A DNA stretch of 14,740 nt from UBA2100 sp964399345 (GTDB lineage: Bacteria > Patescibacteriota > Minisyncoccia > Phycocordibacterales > UBA2100): the NCBI GenBank assembly GCA_964399345.1, contig CAYNQE010000011.1:1-14740 (forward strand), given 5' to 3'. The stretch's first letter is position 1. Every line of letters starts with the position of its first letter. Below are positions 5,603 to 13,065 of this stretch, one piece after another. Position numbers and translations under genes: made by a program. The notes under the pieces were generated by a model. That model saw only the letters and a program-made list of their open reading frames with translations. It made no database searches and was not told the DNA's origin.

Positions 5603-6826
5603 TTAATGTTCTTCTTCTTTCTTTATACTTTCAATAAACTCATCGACACTCATCTCTCCAATCTTTCCGTCATCGCGGCTTTCAACAGTAACGGTTTTAC
5701 CCTCAATTTCAGAATCTCCAAGAATTAGTGTGTAGGGAACATGTTCAGATGATGCATCATGTATTCGTTTTCCAAGTTTATCGTTGGAGACGTCCAGTTC
5801 TGCGCGAATACCAGCGTTTTTAAGCAGCTGGTGAACTTCTTTTGCGTAGTCTGCGTGAACTTCCGCGACAGGAAGAACACGAACTTGTTCAGGAGAGAGC
5901 CAAGTAGGGAAAACCCCTGCATAGTGTTCTATTAGAAATGCCATTATCCGCTCAATTGCACCAACAGATGAGCGGTGAACAACAAACGCTCTCTTTTGTG
6001 TCCCGTCTTCTGCTACATAGGTTAGATCAAAGCGATCAGGCATACAGAAGTCATACTGAACAGTAAAAGCAGTATCTTCTTTACCGTTTGCGTTTTTCAT
6101 TTGAACATCAACCTTTGGTCCGTAGAAGGCAGCTTCATCTTCTGCTTCAACAAACTCACTTCCACGTTTCTTCATTAATTCACGCAGTAGATCCTCACCT
6201 TTCTCCCAAGCCTCAGGATTGTCATAATATTTCTTAGTATTATCTCGATCTCCAAGAGAGAGTCTGTACCAGTAGTCTTTACCCATCTCTAAGCCAAATG
6301 CTTTTGATGCGAATTCGATTAAGTCTAAAGCTCCACTAATTTCATCAATAGCCTGTTCCTCGTCCTTACATATTATATGGGCATCAGACAGACAGAAATT
6401 TCTCACGCGCTGTAATCCCATCAACTCTCCAGATTGTTCGTGTCGGTACAACCCGGCAAGTTCTGCCATACGTATTGGAAGCTCACGATAACTATGGGGA
6501 CGAGAAAGAAATAGCTCAAAGTGATGAGGACAAGTCATAGGTCGAAGCATAAATTCCTCGCCGTCTTCCTCAACTGGAGCAAACATTGAATCCTTGTAGT
6601 GAGGGTAGTGCCCTGATTTTTTGTACAAATCTAATTTTGCAATATCTGGAGTGTGAACGTGTTGATATCCACGACGAATTTCTTCATCTACGATAAATCG
6701 CTCGATTACTCTACGCATTGCAGCACCTTTTGCAGTGAAAAGGGGAAGCCCCTTTCCAACGGAATCTGAAAAGGTAAACAAGCCTAATTGTTTTCCTAGC
6801 TTTTTGTGATCTCTTTCTTCTGACAT
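5603..6826 (-). CDS. thrS: Threonyl-tRNA synthetase, minimal form without TGS and editing domains
   Basis: Charges tRNA-Thr with threonine. 407 aa, whereas the usual bacterial enzyme is about 640 aa: the N-terminal TGS and editing (N2) domains are absent and the protein starts close to the catalytic core. The class II core is complete. The zinc and threonine ligands are visible as C99 (RPMTCPHHF), H150 (SDAHIIC) and H284 (VVHRSSVGAIER). Motif 2 is GLYRHE (R128) and the motif 3 Arg is R293. The anticodon-binding domain runs from about 312 to the end (VRVLPVAEVHADYA). Loss of editing suggests either tolerance of Ser-tRNA-Thr or a free-standing editing factor elsewhere. The ATG at 6826 has no SD. 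The gene is under T-box control. Confidence 0.95.
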   Translation of the reverse strand: MSEERDHKKLGKQLGLFTFSDSVGKGLPLFTAKGAAMRRVIERFIVDEEIRRGYQHVHTPDIAKLDLYKKSGHYPHYKDSMFAPVEEDGEEFMLRPMTCPHHFELFLSRPHSYRELPIRMAELAGLYRHEQSGELMGLQRVRNFCLSDAHIICKDEEQAIDEISGALDLIEFASKAFGLEMGKDYWYRLSLGDRDNTKKYYDNPEAWEKGEDLLRELMKKRGSEFVEAEDEAAFYGPKVDVQMKNANGKEDTAFTVQYDFCMPDRFDLTYVAEDGTQKRAFVVHRSSVGAIERIMAFLIEHYAGVFPTWLSPEQVRVLPVAEVHADYAKEVHQLLKNAGIRAELDVSNDKLGKRIHDASSEHVPYTLILGDSEIEGKTVTVESRDDGKIGEMSVDEFIESIKKEEEH

Positions 6827-6971
6827 ATATTTTTAATTAAAAACGTCCTAGTAAACACACGAAAAATCGCGTACTTACTAGGACGATTGTTAAACCGCGG
6901 TTCCACCTAGTTTCCCCATAAATGGAGCTCTCGTTTGTAATGGTAGCACCATTAAATTGACTGTAAAGTGC
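6827..6971 (-). promoter_or_regulatory. T-box riboswitch leader of thrS
   Basis: Senses uncharged tRNA-Thr and allows read-through into thrS. On the minus strand the T-box sequence AGGTGGAACCGCGG (6908-6895) matches the consensus AGGGTGGNACCGCG. ACTAGG (6911-6906) can pair with CCTAGT (6882-6877) to form the antiterminator, with the T-box bulge between. That same CCTAGT is part of the 5' arm of the terminator, so the two structures exclude each other. UGGA in the bulge would pair with a UCCA tRNA end. Upstream lie GAGAG (in ACGAGAGCTCC) and a TAATGG/CCATTA hairpin. From the predicted transcription start the leader is only about 145 nt, so Stem I would be short. The Thr codon ACC (in GCTACCATT) is a candidate specifier, but I cannot fix it. 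Confidence 0.88.
6838..6885 (-). terminator. T-box terminator hairpin
   Basis: On the minus strand CGTCCTAGTAA (6885-6875) pairs with TTACTAGGACG (6854-6844). The inner ACGCGA/TCGTGT arms extend the stem with one G-U pair, and TTTTTAATT follows. It ends about 12 nt before the thrS ATG and competes with the antiterminator. Confidence 0.9.
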
Positions 6972-6999
6972 TTGACTTCTATATTTTATGTGTTAATGT
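6972..6999 (+). promoter_or_regulatory. Possible promoter of the structured RNA
   Basis: TTGACT (6972-6977) and TAATGT (6994-6999) with a 16-bp spacer, reading toward the hairpin-rich region. It overlaps the opposing thrS promoter candidate. Confidence 0.35.
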
Positions 7000-7006
7000 A
7001 TTAGAA
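6978..7006 (-). promoter_or_regulatory. Possible thrS promoter
   Basis: On the minus strand TTCTAA (7006-7001) and TATAGA (6983-6978) are 17 bp apart. Both boxes are weak, so a start further upstream (a longer T-box leader) cannot be excluded. Confidence 0.35.
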
Positions 7007-7370
7007 CATTGTCTCGTTGATGTCTGCATAGCAGGTATCATCAGACCGCAGAACCTATTGGAGGTACAGTTCTGTGAGTAGGAAAACCGAAAAAAGTGTC
7101 AGTTCGCCATCTCCCCTGTAAAGAAGAAAGATGGCGGGACTCAGAAGGAGCAATAGATTTGCGAAACTGAGAATAGTGGTTGTGAAAATTATGGACTTTC
7201 GCTCATGGCCGCTTTGTATGAAAGCCCTTGGTAGAGGACCTGATACTCTACCAACAACGCACTGCACAAGGAGAAAGATAGTTCGCTTGTTGACCCGCGG
7301 GTCCATCAGGAATTTGTGGACTACTTTCAAAGGAGGGCCCCGCGAGTCAATACGGGGCCCTTTCTATTAC
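7007..7370 (+). ncRNA. Candidate structured non-coding RNA, family unknown
   Basis: About 360 nt without a credible gene between two minus-strand genes, packed with perfect short hairpins in series: GTCTG/CAGAC (7022-7046), CAGAAC/GTTCTG (7049-7074), CGCCATCT/AGATGGCG (7105-7136), CTCAG/CTGAG (7140-7171), CTTTC/GAAAG (7196-7224), TTGGTAGAG/CTCTACCAA (7228-7254) and GTCCA/TGGAC (7301-7321). It ends in a strong GC terminator whose T-rich tail reads best on the plus strand. I looked for the conserved cores of RNase P RNA, tmRNA, SRP RNA and 6S RNA and found none. Size and shape resemble a housekeeping RNA, possibly a strongly diverged one. Strand and ends are inferred from the promoter candidate and the terminator. 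Confidence 0.55.
7334..7367. terminator. Strong GC hairpin terminator
   Basis: AGGGCCCCG (7334-7342) pairs with CGGGGCCCT (7353-7361) across 10 nt, then TTCTATT on the plus strand. It lies 5 nt beyond the dnaE stop, so it may also stop dnaE transcripts, though the minus-strand tail (CCTTTG) is poor. Confidence 0.8.
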
Positions 7371-10300
7371 AACGCCTTAACGGCTTCAATTATAAAACTA
7401 ACCTCGCCATTTCTTTTTGAAATTCTTCCCTTAAGTAATGCGCACGAATCCATTTCCAAACTTTCACCGTGTTCTTCAAGTATTCTAGGAAAAGCCACCG
7501 CCTCAATCGAATCCTCTAAATCAGCAAAGCGAATAAAAGCCATTTTGTCACCATTCTTAGTAAGAATGGTTTTATTTTCCGCAATTATTCCCGCGATAAC
7601 AGTAGCAGTACCTTCACGTATTTCTTTTTTAACATAGGCAATTTTAGGTTTTCCTTCAAGTTTTTTGGCATACATCTCCAGAGGGTGTCCTGAAACATAT
7701 AATCCTAACAGTTCTTTTTCCCAGGCAAGCATCTGCTTTTTGTCTATTCCTTCCGCTGGTTGTAAGTCTAGGGTGTTTGAAGTTTCAACTGCACCAAAGA
7801 GGGAATCCTGACCTTCAGGTTTTGATTTCATTTCCTTTTGGAATTCCAAAAGCAATTCAATGTTGGAAAGCAAAACCCCACGAGTAGCGAAGCGATCCAT
7901 CGCACCACTTTTAATTAAAGCTTCAAGTCCACGACGGTTCATTCCACTATTTCGAACTCTATCAAGGAAGTTTTCTATATCGGTATAGTTTCCGTTTGCT
8001 TTCCTCTCCTCAACAATGGTGTGCGAAACATTTGAACCAAAGTTTTTAATTGAATCCAAACCAAAACGTATTTGTTTTTCGTTTGGAACAACGGAAAACT
8101 CTTCGTAACTTTCGTTAATGTCCGGAGGAAGTATTTCAATATCAATATTCTTACACTCTTCAATGATTTCAGAAATTGTATCAACGTCACCCGAGTCTGC
8201 AGTTAGTAGGGCGGACATAAACTCCAGCGGGTAATTGGCTTTCATGTAGGCGGTACGATAGGCAAGGTTACCGTAACTAACGGAGTGAGAGTTATGAACC
8301 ACAAAGTCATTCGCTACAAAGTTGTGGTAAGGAGGTACAGTTAAGTCGTAAGTCATTTCTTTTCCCTTCTTTTCTATTGATACAACTTCATCCCAGAAAA
8401 CATCAGACGTTGCGTGATTAATAATTTCTTTTGAATCCAAAGACTCCCCCAGAGCCTTGATAATTGAACGTTGATACCCTCGTTTTTTATTATTTTTATA
8501 TAGTAGCTTTTCCGATACAGAGGCTCTTTTAGAGAGTTCCTTTGCAGAAACTCCTTTTTCTTTCATTTTTGAGCGTATAATCTCTAGTATTTCTACCGGT
8601 ATAGTATCTTTCGTACCACGAGCTAGGAACTCTTTTTTAGACATTATCTCCTTAGATATATGCAAAAGTTCAGTCATTTTCCTTTCTTTATCACCAACTA
8701 AGTGTTTACATATACTTTCACCAAATTTTATTAGATTGTTTCGGTGCGATATATTTATCGTGTATCCGATTTTTCTCTCTCCACGGTAGTTAAATTTCTT
8801 TGTATGTATAGTACTGAGTATTTCGAAGCGAAGAAGTATTGTTTGTAAGTCTTTTGCAAGTTGTGCAGAGCTGGTCGCGTAGAATATTTGCGTATTTTTT
8901 AAGTCAACAGAGCCATCCCCCTGCCATAGTTTTCCAATGAAAATTGATAGCATTTCATTTGAATATCCAAACACTTCATTTGGAATAAATTTGCTTGTAG
9001 CTTTTTTTCCGGATAGTCCTAGAGTTTTTATCCATTTGAATAGTTCATTGCCGTTCTTGTTTGTGGTTTGGCCTACGTACACAGAAGCAGCAGATTTACT
9101 TCTGTCTACGGTTATTTTCGCGTTTTTAAATTTGCTAGCATTTTTAATGAAGTCTCTTATCTCTATCTCATCCTTAGAGTAGTAGTAAGTTCCGTGAGGG
9201 TGGCACAAGTTACCTTCGGCTATTAGATATCCTAGTGTAGCTGCTTTATATGAGTCAATTTTTGTTACTTTTTTGGGTTGAGAGATTGTTCGAGTTGTTG
9301 CTATCCTCTCATTTGTAGATAATTCAGAGACGTTTTTCCAGCCGCTAAATACTTTAAAAGGGTGATTGTTTGTAGCGGTAATTGTTCTTCCAGATCGAGT
9401 TGTTATTTCAAACACGTCTTTTATTCCGTTTTGTGCTACATTAGTTATTTTCTTACCCTGAATTTTAATAGAATCATCTAGGGTTTGTACGCTCAATGTT
9501 TTCTTGCTTTTGTATAAATCTTTTATTGTAGTTGGAATTCCTAGAGTGGTGTCAATAATTCTGGTGTCTCCAGTCAAGCATTTATTAAAGCCATACGCTG
9601 CAAAAGTTTCAATCATCTCCCATAGTTCTTGGACAACTTTTTCTTCCATTCCGTATTCAATACATCCACTGCGGAACTTATCCTTCTGCTTTGCCATTTC
9701 AGCAGGAATTTTCTTTCCCATAGCTTTTCTAAACTTGTCCGCCTCACCCCAGGAATATCCTGCAAGTTCTACGGCGATAAGCATGACATCATCTTGATAG
9801 ATCAAAATTCCAAATGTTGGCTTCAAATACTTCTCCATTCTCGGATCAATGTAGTGCACCTTAGAAGGGTCACGCTTACGTGCAATGTAATCAGGAATAA
9901 ATTCCATTGGTCCAGGACGATAAAGGGCCACCATGGCATTAATATCGTGAACTGTAGAAGGCTGCAATTCCATTAGGTATCGTGTCATACCAGCACTCGC
10001 CATTTGAAACACTCCCATAGTGTGACCCTTGGTAAGCATCTGAAATGTCTTCTCGTCGTCGATTGCCATTTTGTCCACGTCAATTTCAATATTTTGAATC
10101 TTCTTAACTCTTTTAATAGAATCCGCCAAGACAGCAAGGTTTTTTAACCCAAGGAAGTCGAATTTTAAAAGACCTACCCCTCCGTAGTCATCTGCAATGG
10201 AGTACATGTTGTATTGAGTGATTGTTTTACCACCCTTTGGATCAGGCTGTAGTGGGGAATATTCAATAACTGGCTTAGGAGAAATTACAACACCGGCTGC

Positions 10301-11824
10301 GTGAACACCAATGTGTCGTGCATTGCCTTCTAGTTTTTTAGCTAGATCAATAATTTCTCGCGTTTCAGGGTCTTCTTTGTATGCTTGTTTCAGTTCTTTT
10401 TCTAATTCAATCGCTCGATCAATAGTCATGGGGAAACCTTGGGCACCGAAAGGAATTAATTTAGCAATTCGATCACCAATACTGTATGAATATCCCATGG
10501 CGCGCGCAACGTCACGAACTACAGCGCGTGCCGCCATTGTTCCGAAGGTTCCGATTTGGGCAACGTGCTCCGTTCCATAGCGTTCTCTTGCGTAGTCTAT
10601 TAAGTCATCGCGCCTGTTATCTGCAATATCCATATCTACGTCAGGAGCTGAAGGTCTTTCTGGGTTTAAAAATCTCTCAAAGGGGAGGTTATAGTCCAGT
10701 GGGTTCATGTTTACGATTTCAATTAAGTACGAAACAAATGATCCCGCAGCCGATCCTCGAGTGTTGGTATATATTCCATTTTTTTTCGCCCACTTTAAAA
10801 GATCGGACACTACGAGGAAGTATGGAGAGAAGCCTTTAAGCGTGATGATTCCTAGTTCATATTCAATACGTTCTTTTGAAACTTCGTCGAGTTCAATTCC
10901 TCTTTTTTTAACTCCTTCATTAACTGCCTCTCGGAGCATTTCGTCATAGTTTTCGTTTTCTTCCTTTGGATATTCAGGGAATATCCACTCACCAAGGGTA
11001 AGTTCGATATTACATTTTTCTGCAATCTTTATGGTGTTCTCCAATGCCTCAGGTAATTTCTTAAAATATTTCTTCGCAGTCTTTTGAGTTATAAACGAGA
11101 AATCATCAATTCGATCGGCTTCATCTCCCATTAAAGGAGATCCACTATGAATTTTCCGCGCTACTTCGCGTGCCAAGTTATCAGCCTTGTTCATATAGTA
11201 GACGTCTTGAGCTGCAACTAATGGCACTCCTTCCTTTTCTGAAAGAGAAACAATTCGCTCTTGTAATTGGTCGTGGTCAACTATTTCAGGATGATGAGTT
11301 ATTTCCAAATATAAATCTTCTTTAAAGATGGATTTGTACCAACTTAATTGTTCGGCTGCTTTTCCCTCATCATTATCTTTAAGTGCTTTTGAAACAGGAG
11401 ATGCAAATGACGGAAGAATTGCAATTAGGTCTTTCGAATATTTTTCAATTAATCCTTGATCAATACGTGCTCGGTAATAAAACCCTTCAGTGTTTGAGTA
11501 CGTAACTAACTTAACCAAGTTGTCGTAACCTTCTTTGTTTTTAGCCAAAAGAACAAGGCGGGAAGTATGATTATCAATACGATGTTCTTTGTCGTGACGT
11601 GTTCTTGGGGCAACGTAGAAATCCACACCAATTATTGGCTTAATCTCCTCGGCAATACAGGTTTTGTAAAACTCGATTGCACCGTATAGGTTTCCGTCGT
11701 CAGTGAGGGCAAGAGAAGTTTGGCCGTCTTTTTTTGCAGCTGAAATTAGTTCAGGAATTTTGGGAATGGCATTAAGCAGAGAAAAATGGCTATGCACGTG
11801 TAGGTGTATAAATTCAGCACTCAT
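7367..11824 (-). CDS. dnaE: DNA polymerase III alpha subunit with inserted intein
   Basis: Replicative polymerase. The start is the ATG at 11824; an upstream in-frame TTG at 11842 lies over the -10 box and is unlikely. The precursor is 1485 aa, leaving 1055 aa once the 430-residue intein is spliced out, slightly short for the family. Order: PHP domain (HLHVHSHFS, residues 7-15), polymerase core with the catalytic PDVDMD (394-399), the GFNK/SHSVSYG segment split by the intein, helix-hairpin-helix (RNSGMNRRGLEALIKSGAMD), and an OB fold near the C-terminus. The protein ends after the OB fold with little or no tau-binding tail. The PHP domain has lost metal ligands (TDHG is TDDG, DVHY is DVYY), so it is probably not an active exonuclease. 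The gene is divergent from rnhB. Confidence 0.96.
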   Translation of the reverse strand: MSAEFIHLHVHSHFSLLNAIPKIPELISAAKKDGQTSLALTDDGNLYGAIEFYKTCIAEEIKPIIGVDFYVAPRTRHDKEHRIDNHTSRLVLLAKNKEGYDNLVKLVTYSNTEGFYYRARIDQGLIEKYSKDLIAILPSFASPVSKALKDNDEGKAAEQLSWYKSIFKEDLYLEITHHPEIVDHDQLQERIVSLSEKEGVPLVAAQDVYYMNKADNLAREVARKIHSGSPLMGDEADRIDDFSFITQKTAKKYFKKLPEALENTIKIAEKCNIELTLGEWIFPEYPKEENENYDEMLREAVNEGVKKRGIELDEVSKERIEYELGIITLKGFSPYFLVVSDLLKWAKKNGIYTNTRGSAAGSFVSYLIEIVNMNPLDYNLPFERFLNPERPSAPDVDMDIADNRRDDLIDYARERYGTEHVAQIGTFGTMAARAVVRDVARAMGYSYSIGDRIAKLIPFGAQGFPMTIDRAIELEKELKQAYKEDPETREIIDLAKKLEGNARHIGVHAAGVVISPKPVIEYSPLQPDPKGGKTITQYNMYSIADDYGGVGLLKFDFLGLKNLAVLADSIKRVKKIQNIEIDVDKMAIDDEKTFQMLTKGHTMGVFQMASAGMTRYLMELQPSTVHDINAMVALYRPGPMEFIPDYIARKRDPSKVHYIDPRMEKYLKPTFGILIYQDDVMLIAVELAGYSWGEADKFRKAMGKKIPAEMAKQKDKFRSGCIEYGMEEKVVQELWEMIETFAAYGFNKCLTGDTRIIDTTLGIPTTIKDLYKSKKTLSVQTLDDSIKIQGKKITNVAQNGIKDVFEITTRSGRTITATNNHPFKVFSGWKNVSELSTNERIATTRTISQPKKVTKIDSYKAATLGYLIAEGNLCHPHGTYYYSKDEIEIRDFIKNASKFKNAKITVDRSKSAASVYVGQTTNKNGNELFKWIKTLGLSGKKATSKFIPNEVFGYSNEMLSIFIGKLWQGDGSVDLKNTQIFYATSSAQLAKDLQTILLRFEILSTIHTKKFNYRGERKIGYTINISHRNNLIKFGESICKHLVGDKERKMTELLHISKEIMSKKEFLARGTKDTIPVEILEIIRSKMKEKGVSAKELSKRASVSEKLLYKNNKKRGYQRSIIKALGESLDSKEIINHATSDVFWDEVVSIEKKGKEMTYDLTVPPYHNFVANDFVVHNSHSVSYGNLAYRTAYMKANYPLEFMSALLTADSGDVDTISEIIEECKNIDIEILPPDINESYEEFSVVPNEKQIRFGLDSIKNFGSNVSHTIVEERKANGNYTDIENFLDRVRNSGMNRRGLEALIKSGAMDRFATRGVLLSNIELLLEFQKEMKSKPEGQDSLFGAVETSNTLDLQPAEGIDKKQMLAWEKELLGLYVSGHPLEMYAKKLEGKPKIAYVKKEIREGTATVIAGIIAENKTILTKNGDKMAFIRFADLEDSIEAVAFPRILEEHGESLEMDSCALLKGRISKRNGEVSFIIEAVKAL
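8291..9580 (-). mobile_element. DnaE intein with LAGLIDADG homing endonuclease
   Basis: A 430-residue self-splicing protein insert in frame within dnaE. It begins with Cys1 (CLTGDTRI) right after GFNK and ends HN (FVANDFVVHN) before Ser+1 of the extein SHSVSYG. Splicing motifs: block A C1, block B TATNNH (T70, H73), block F YDLTVPPYHNF, block G VVHN. The endonuclease part shows two LAGLIDADG-like motifs, LGYLIAEGN (116-124) and IGKLWQGDGSV (215-225), with acidic residues E122 and D222. A helix-turn-helix-like segment at about 341-375 (EKGVSAKELSKRASVSEKLL) may add DNA binding. All splicing residues are intact, so both splicing and homing could be active. The site is four residues downstream of the known cyanobacterial split DnaE intein site (before CFN). 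Confidence 0.95.
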
Positions 11825-11832
11825 TAATGGGT

Positions 11833-11841
11833 AGTATAGCA
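11833..11841 (-). promoter_or_regulatory. Extended -10 promoter of dnaE
   Basis: On the minus strand TGC TATACT ends 8 nt before the ATG at 11824, giving a leaderless mRNA. There is no SD and no clear -35; the TGn extension fits an extended -10 promoter. Confidence 0.6.
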
Positions 11842-11858
11842 AATAGCAATTACACAGG

Positions 11859-11864
11859 TACTAT
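11859..11864 (+). promoter_or_regulatory. -10 box of rnhB
   Basis: TACTAT ends 8 nt before the ATG at 11873, with no SD, so a leaderless transcript is likely. It faces the dnaE promoter, 20 bp away. Confidence 0.5.
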
Positions 11865-11872
11865 GTACAAAT

Positions 11873-12481
11873 ATGAAATATGTTATCGGAATTGATGAAG
11901 CAGGGAGAGGTCCACTAGCAGGTCCCATGGCAGTTGGAGGTGTGATAATGAAAGTAGATACGGAAATAGTTCACGAATATTTTGCAGACGGAATTAGAGA
12001 TTCTAAAAAACTAACAGAACTTAGAAGAGAAAAACTATTCGAATGGATTAAAGAAAACAAAGATCTAAAACATTCTGTTGCTTTTGCACCAGCATCTTTA
12101 GTTGATTCAGCAGGCGTCACAATTTCGATAAACAAATCTATTGATGGAGTTTTAAACAAACTTTTACCAGAAGGATGTTTAGAGAGTGATGTTCTTATCC
12201 TTCTTGATGGCGGACTAAAAGCACCAGAAAGATTTCCAAACCAGAAGACGATTATAAAAGGGGATGAGAATGAAATTGTAATTGCATTAGCATCAGTTGC
12301 GGCAAAAGTAACTAGAGACAAGAGGATGGTAGAGCTCTCTAAGCAGTTTCCCGAATATGGCTTTGAAAAACATAAAGGATACGGTACTAAGGTCCATTTT
12401 GAGGCTATAAAAGAGCATGGGATTTGTGAGGAGCATAGGAGGAGATTCTTGAGGAAGCTATTTACAATAGTCAAACCATAG
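11873..12481 (+). CDS. rnhB: Ribonuclease HII
   Basis: Removes RNA from RNA-DNA hybrids and single ribonucleotides from DNA in the cytoplasm. 202 aa, the normal length. The N-terminal signature GIDEAGRGPLAGP carries D8 and E9 plus the GRG motif typical of type 2 enzymes. The other two metal ligands are D112 (LLDGG) and D131 (IKGDEN). The conserved ASVAAKVTRDKRM helix and the C-terminal YGFEKHKGYGTKVHFEAI segment are intact. The start is the first codon of the conserved strand and matches the -10 box. It is divergent from dnaE, so replication and repair genes share this intergenic region. Confidence 0.97.
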   Translation: MKYVIGIDEAGRGPLAGPMAVGGVIMKVDTEIVHEYFADGIRDSKKLTELRREKLFEWIKENKDLKHSVAFAPASLVDSAGVTISINKSIDGVLNKLLPEGCLESDVLILLDGGLKAPERFPNQKTIIKGDENEIVIALASVAAKVTRDKRMVELSKQFPEYGFEKHKGYGTKVHFEAIKEHGICEEHRRRFLRKLFTIVKP

Positions 12482-12489
12482 TATATACT
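12461..12489 (+). promoter_or_regulatory. Promoter of the toxin-antitoxin pair
   Basis: TTTACA (12461-12466, inside the end of rnhB), 17 bp, TATACT (12484-12489). The -10 box ends 7 nt before the antitoxin ATG, so the transcript should start at or beside the A of the codon. Confidence 0.75.
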
Positions 12490-12496
12490 TTAGTTT

Positions 12497-12763
12497 ATGA
12501 AGACAACGATGATAGTTAAGACTGACAAAGAGCTAAAAGAGAAAGCAAGAGAGGTTGCTGCGTCTTTTAATATGACACTTTCAAGTTTTATAAACGCTAG
12601 CATGAAGCAGTTAGTACGAGATAGACGAGTTGAGTTTTCAAGTGGCCCAAACCCTTCAAAACTACTTCTCGATAGCATCGCAGAAGCTCAAGAAGAATAT
12701 GGGAGTGGAGACTATAAAGTATTTAAGAGTGTTAATAGCTTAAAGAAACATCTTAATGCTTAG
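12497..12763 (+). CDS. RelB/DinJ-family antitoxin
   Basis: 88 aa. The N-terminal half has the ribbon-helix-helix pattern of RelB/DinJ antitoxins: a short strand TTMIVKTD, helix 1 KELKEKAREVAASFN, then MTLSSFINASMKQLV. It would dimerise, bind its own promoter and neutralise the toxin through its C-terminal half (about residues 48-88, with a helical AEAQEEYGSGDY stretch). The toxin starts 2 nt after the stop. The promoter overlaps the start of the gene, consistent with autorepression. No SD is present. Confidence 0.88.
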   Translation: MKTTMIVKTDKELKEKAREVAASFNMTLSSFINASMKQLVRDRRVEFSSGPNPSKLLLDSIAEAQEEYGSGDYKVFKSVNSLKKHLNA

Positions 12764-12765
12764 GT

Positions 12766-13026
12766 ATGAATATTGTTCCTACGAAGAAATTTACTAAGCA
12801 ATTTAGAAAACTGTCAAATAAGCGAAAAGATAAATTCTTTGAAAGAGTTGAAGTTTTTAGCAAAGATCGAAAAAACTCTGTTTTGAAAGATCACGCACTG
12901 CACCACGAACTACAAGGACTAAGAAGCTTTTCCGTCACGGGCGACATTAGAGTTGTGTACAAGGTGATAGGCAACAATACTTTCCAGTTTATCCAAATTG
13001 GTACTCACAGTGAATTGTACGAATAA
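12766..13026 (+). CDS. RelE/YafQ-family mRNA interferase toxin
   Basis: 86 aa, typical size for the RelE fold. The N-terminus is basic and helical (TKKFTKQFRKLSNKRKDKF). The C-terminal half follows the YafQ pattern: DHALHHELQGLRSFSVTGDI, then VVYK and the ending IGTHSELY, whose His matches the conserved His of the YafQ GTH motif. The catalytic His/Asp set (H in DHALHH, D in TGDI) appears present; the Trp after the Asp in YafQ is Ile here. It would cleave mRNA in the ribosome when the antitoxin is lost. Translation is coupled to the antitoxin (2-nt gap, no SD). Confidence 0.87.
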   Translation: MNIVPTKKFTKQFRKLSNKRKDKFFERVEVFSKDRKNSVLKDHALHHELQGLRSFSVTGDIRVVYKVIGNNTFQFIQIGTHSELYE

Positions 13027-13029
13027 TTA

Positions 13030-13057
13030 TTGCCTTTTTAGTAGTTTTGCGTATAAT
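13030..13057 (+). promoter_or_regulatory. Promoter of rpmF
   Basis: TTGCCT (13030-13035), 16 bp, perfect TATAAT (13052-13057), ending 8 nt before the ATG at 13066. Leaderless, with no SD. Confidence 0.75.
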
Positions 13058-13065
13058 CTCACTCT

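Noticed and set aside
7193..7205. GAAAGTCC on the minus strand, as in the conserved start of the RNase P RNA core
   Set aside because: The other conserved blocks (GGTAAGAGC, and ACAGAA with GGCTTA at the right distance) are missing or misplaced, and the terminator reads on the plus strand.
7131..7637. Plus-strand open frame of 168 codons over the structured RNA and the dnaE end
   Set aside because: It overlaps the terminator hairpin and runs antisense into dnaE; its composition looks like a shadow frame, with no start signal.
11825..11842. Upstream TTG start for dnaE
   Set aside because: The TTG lies over the extended -10 box; the ATG at 11824 begins the conserved PHP strand.
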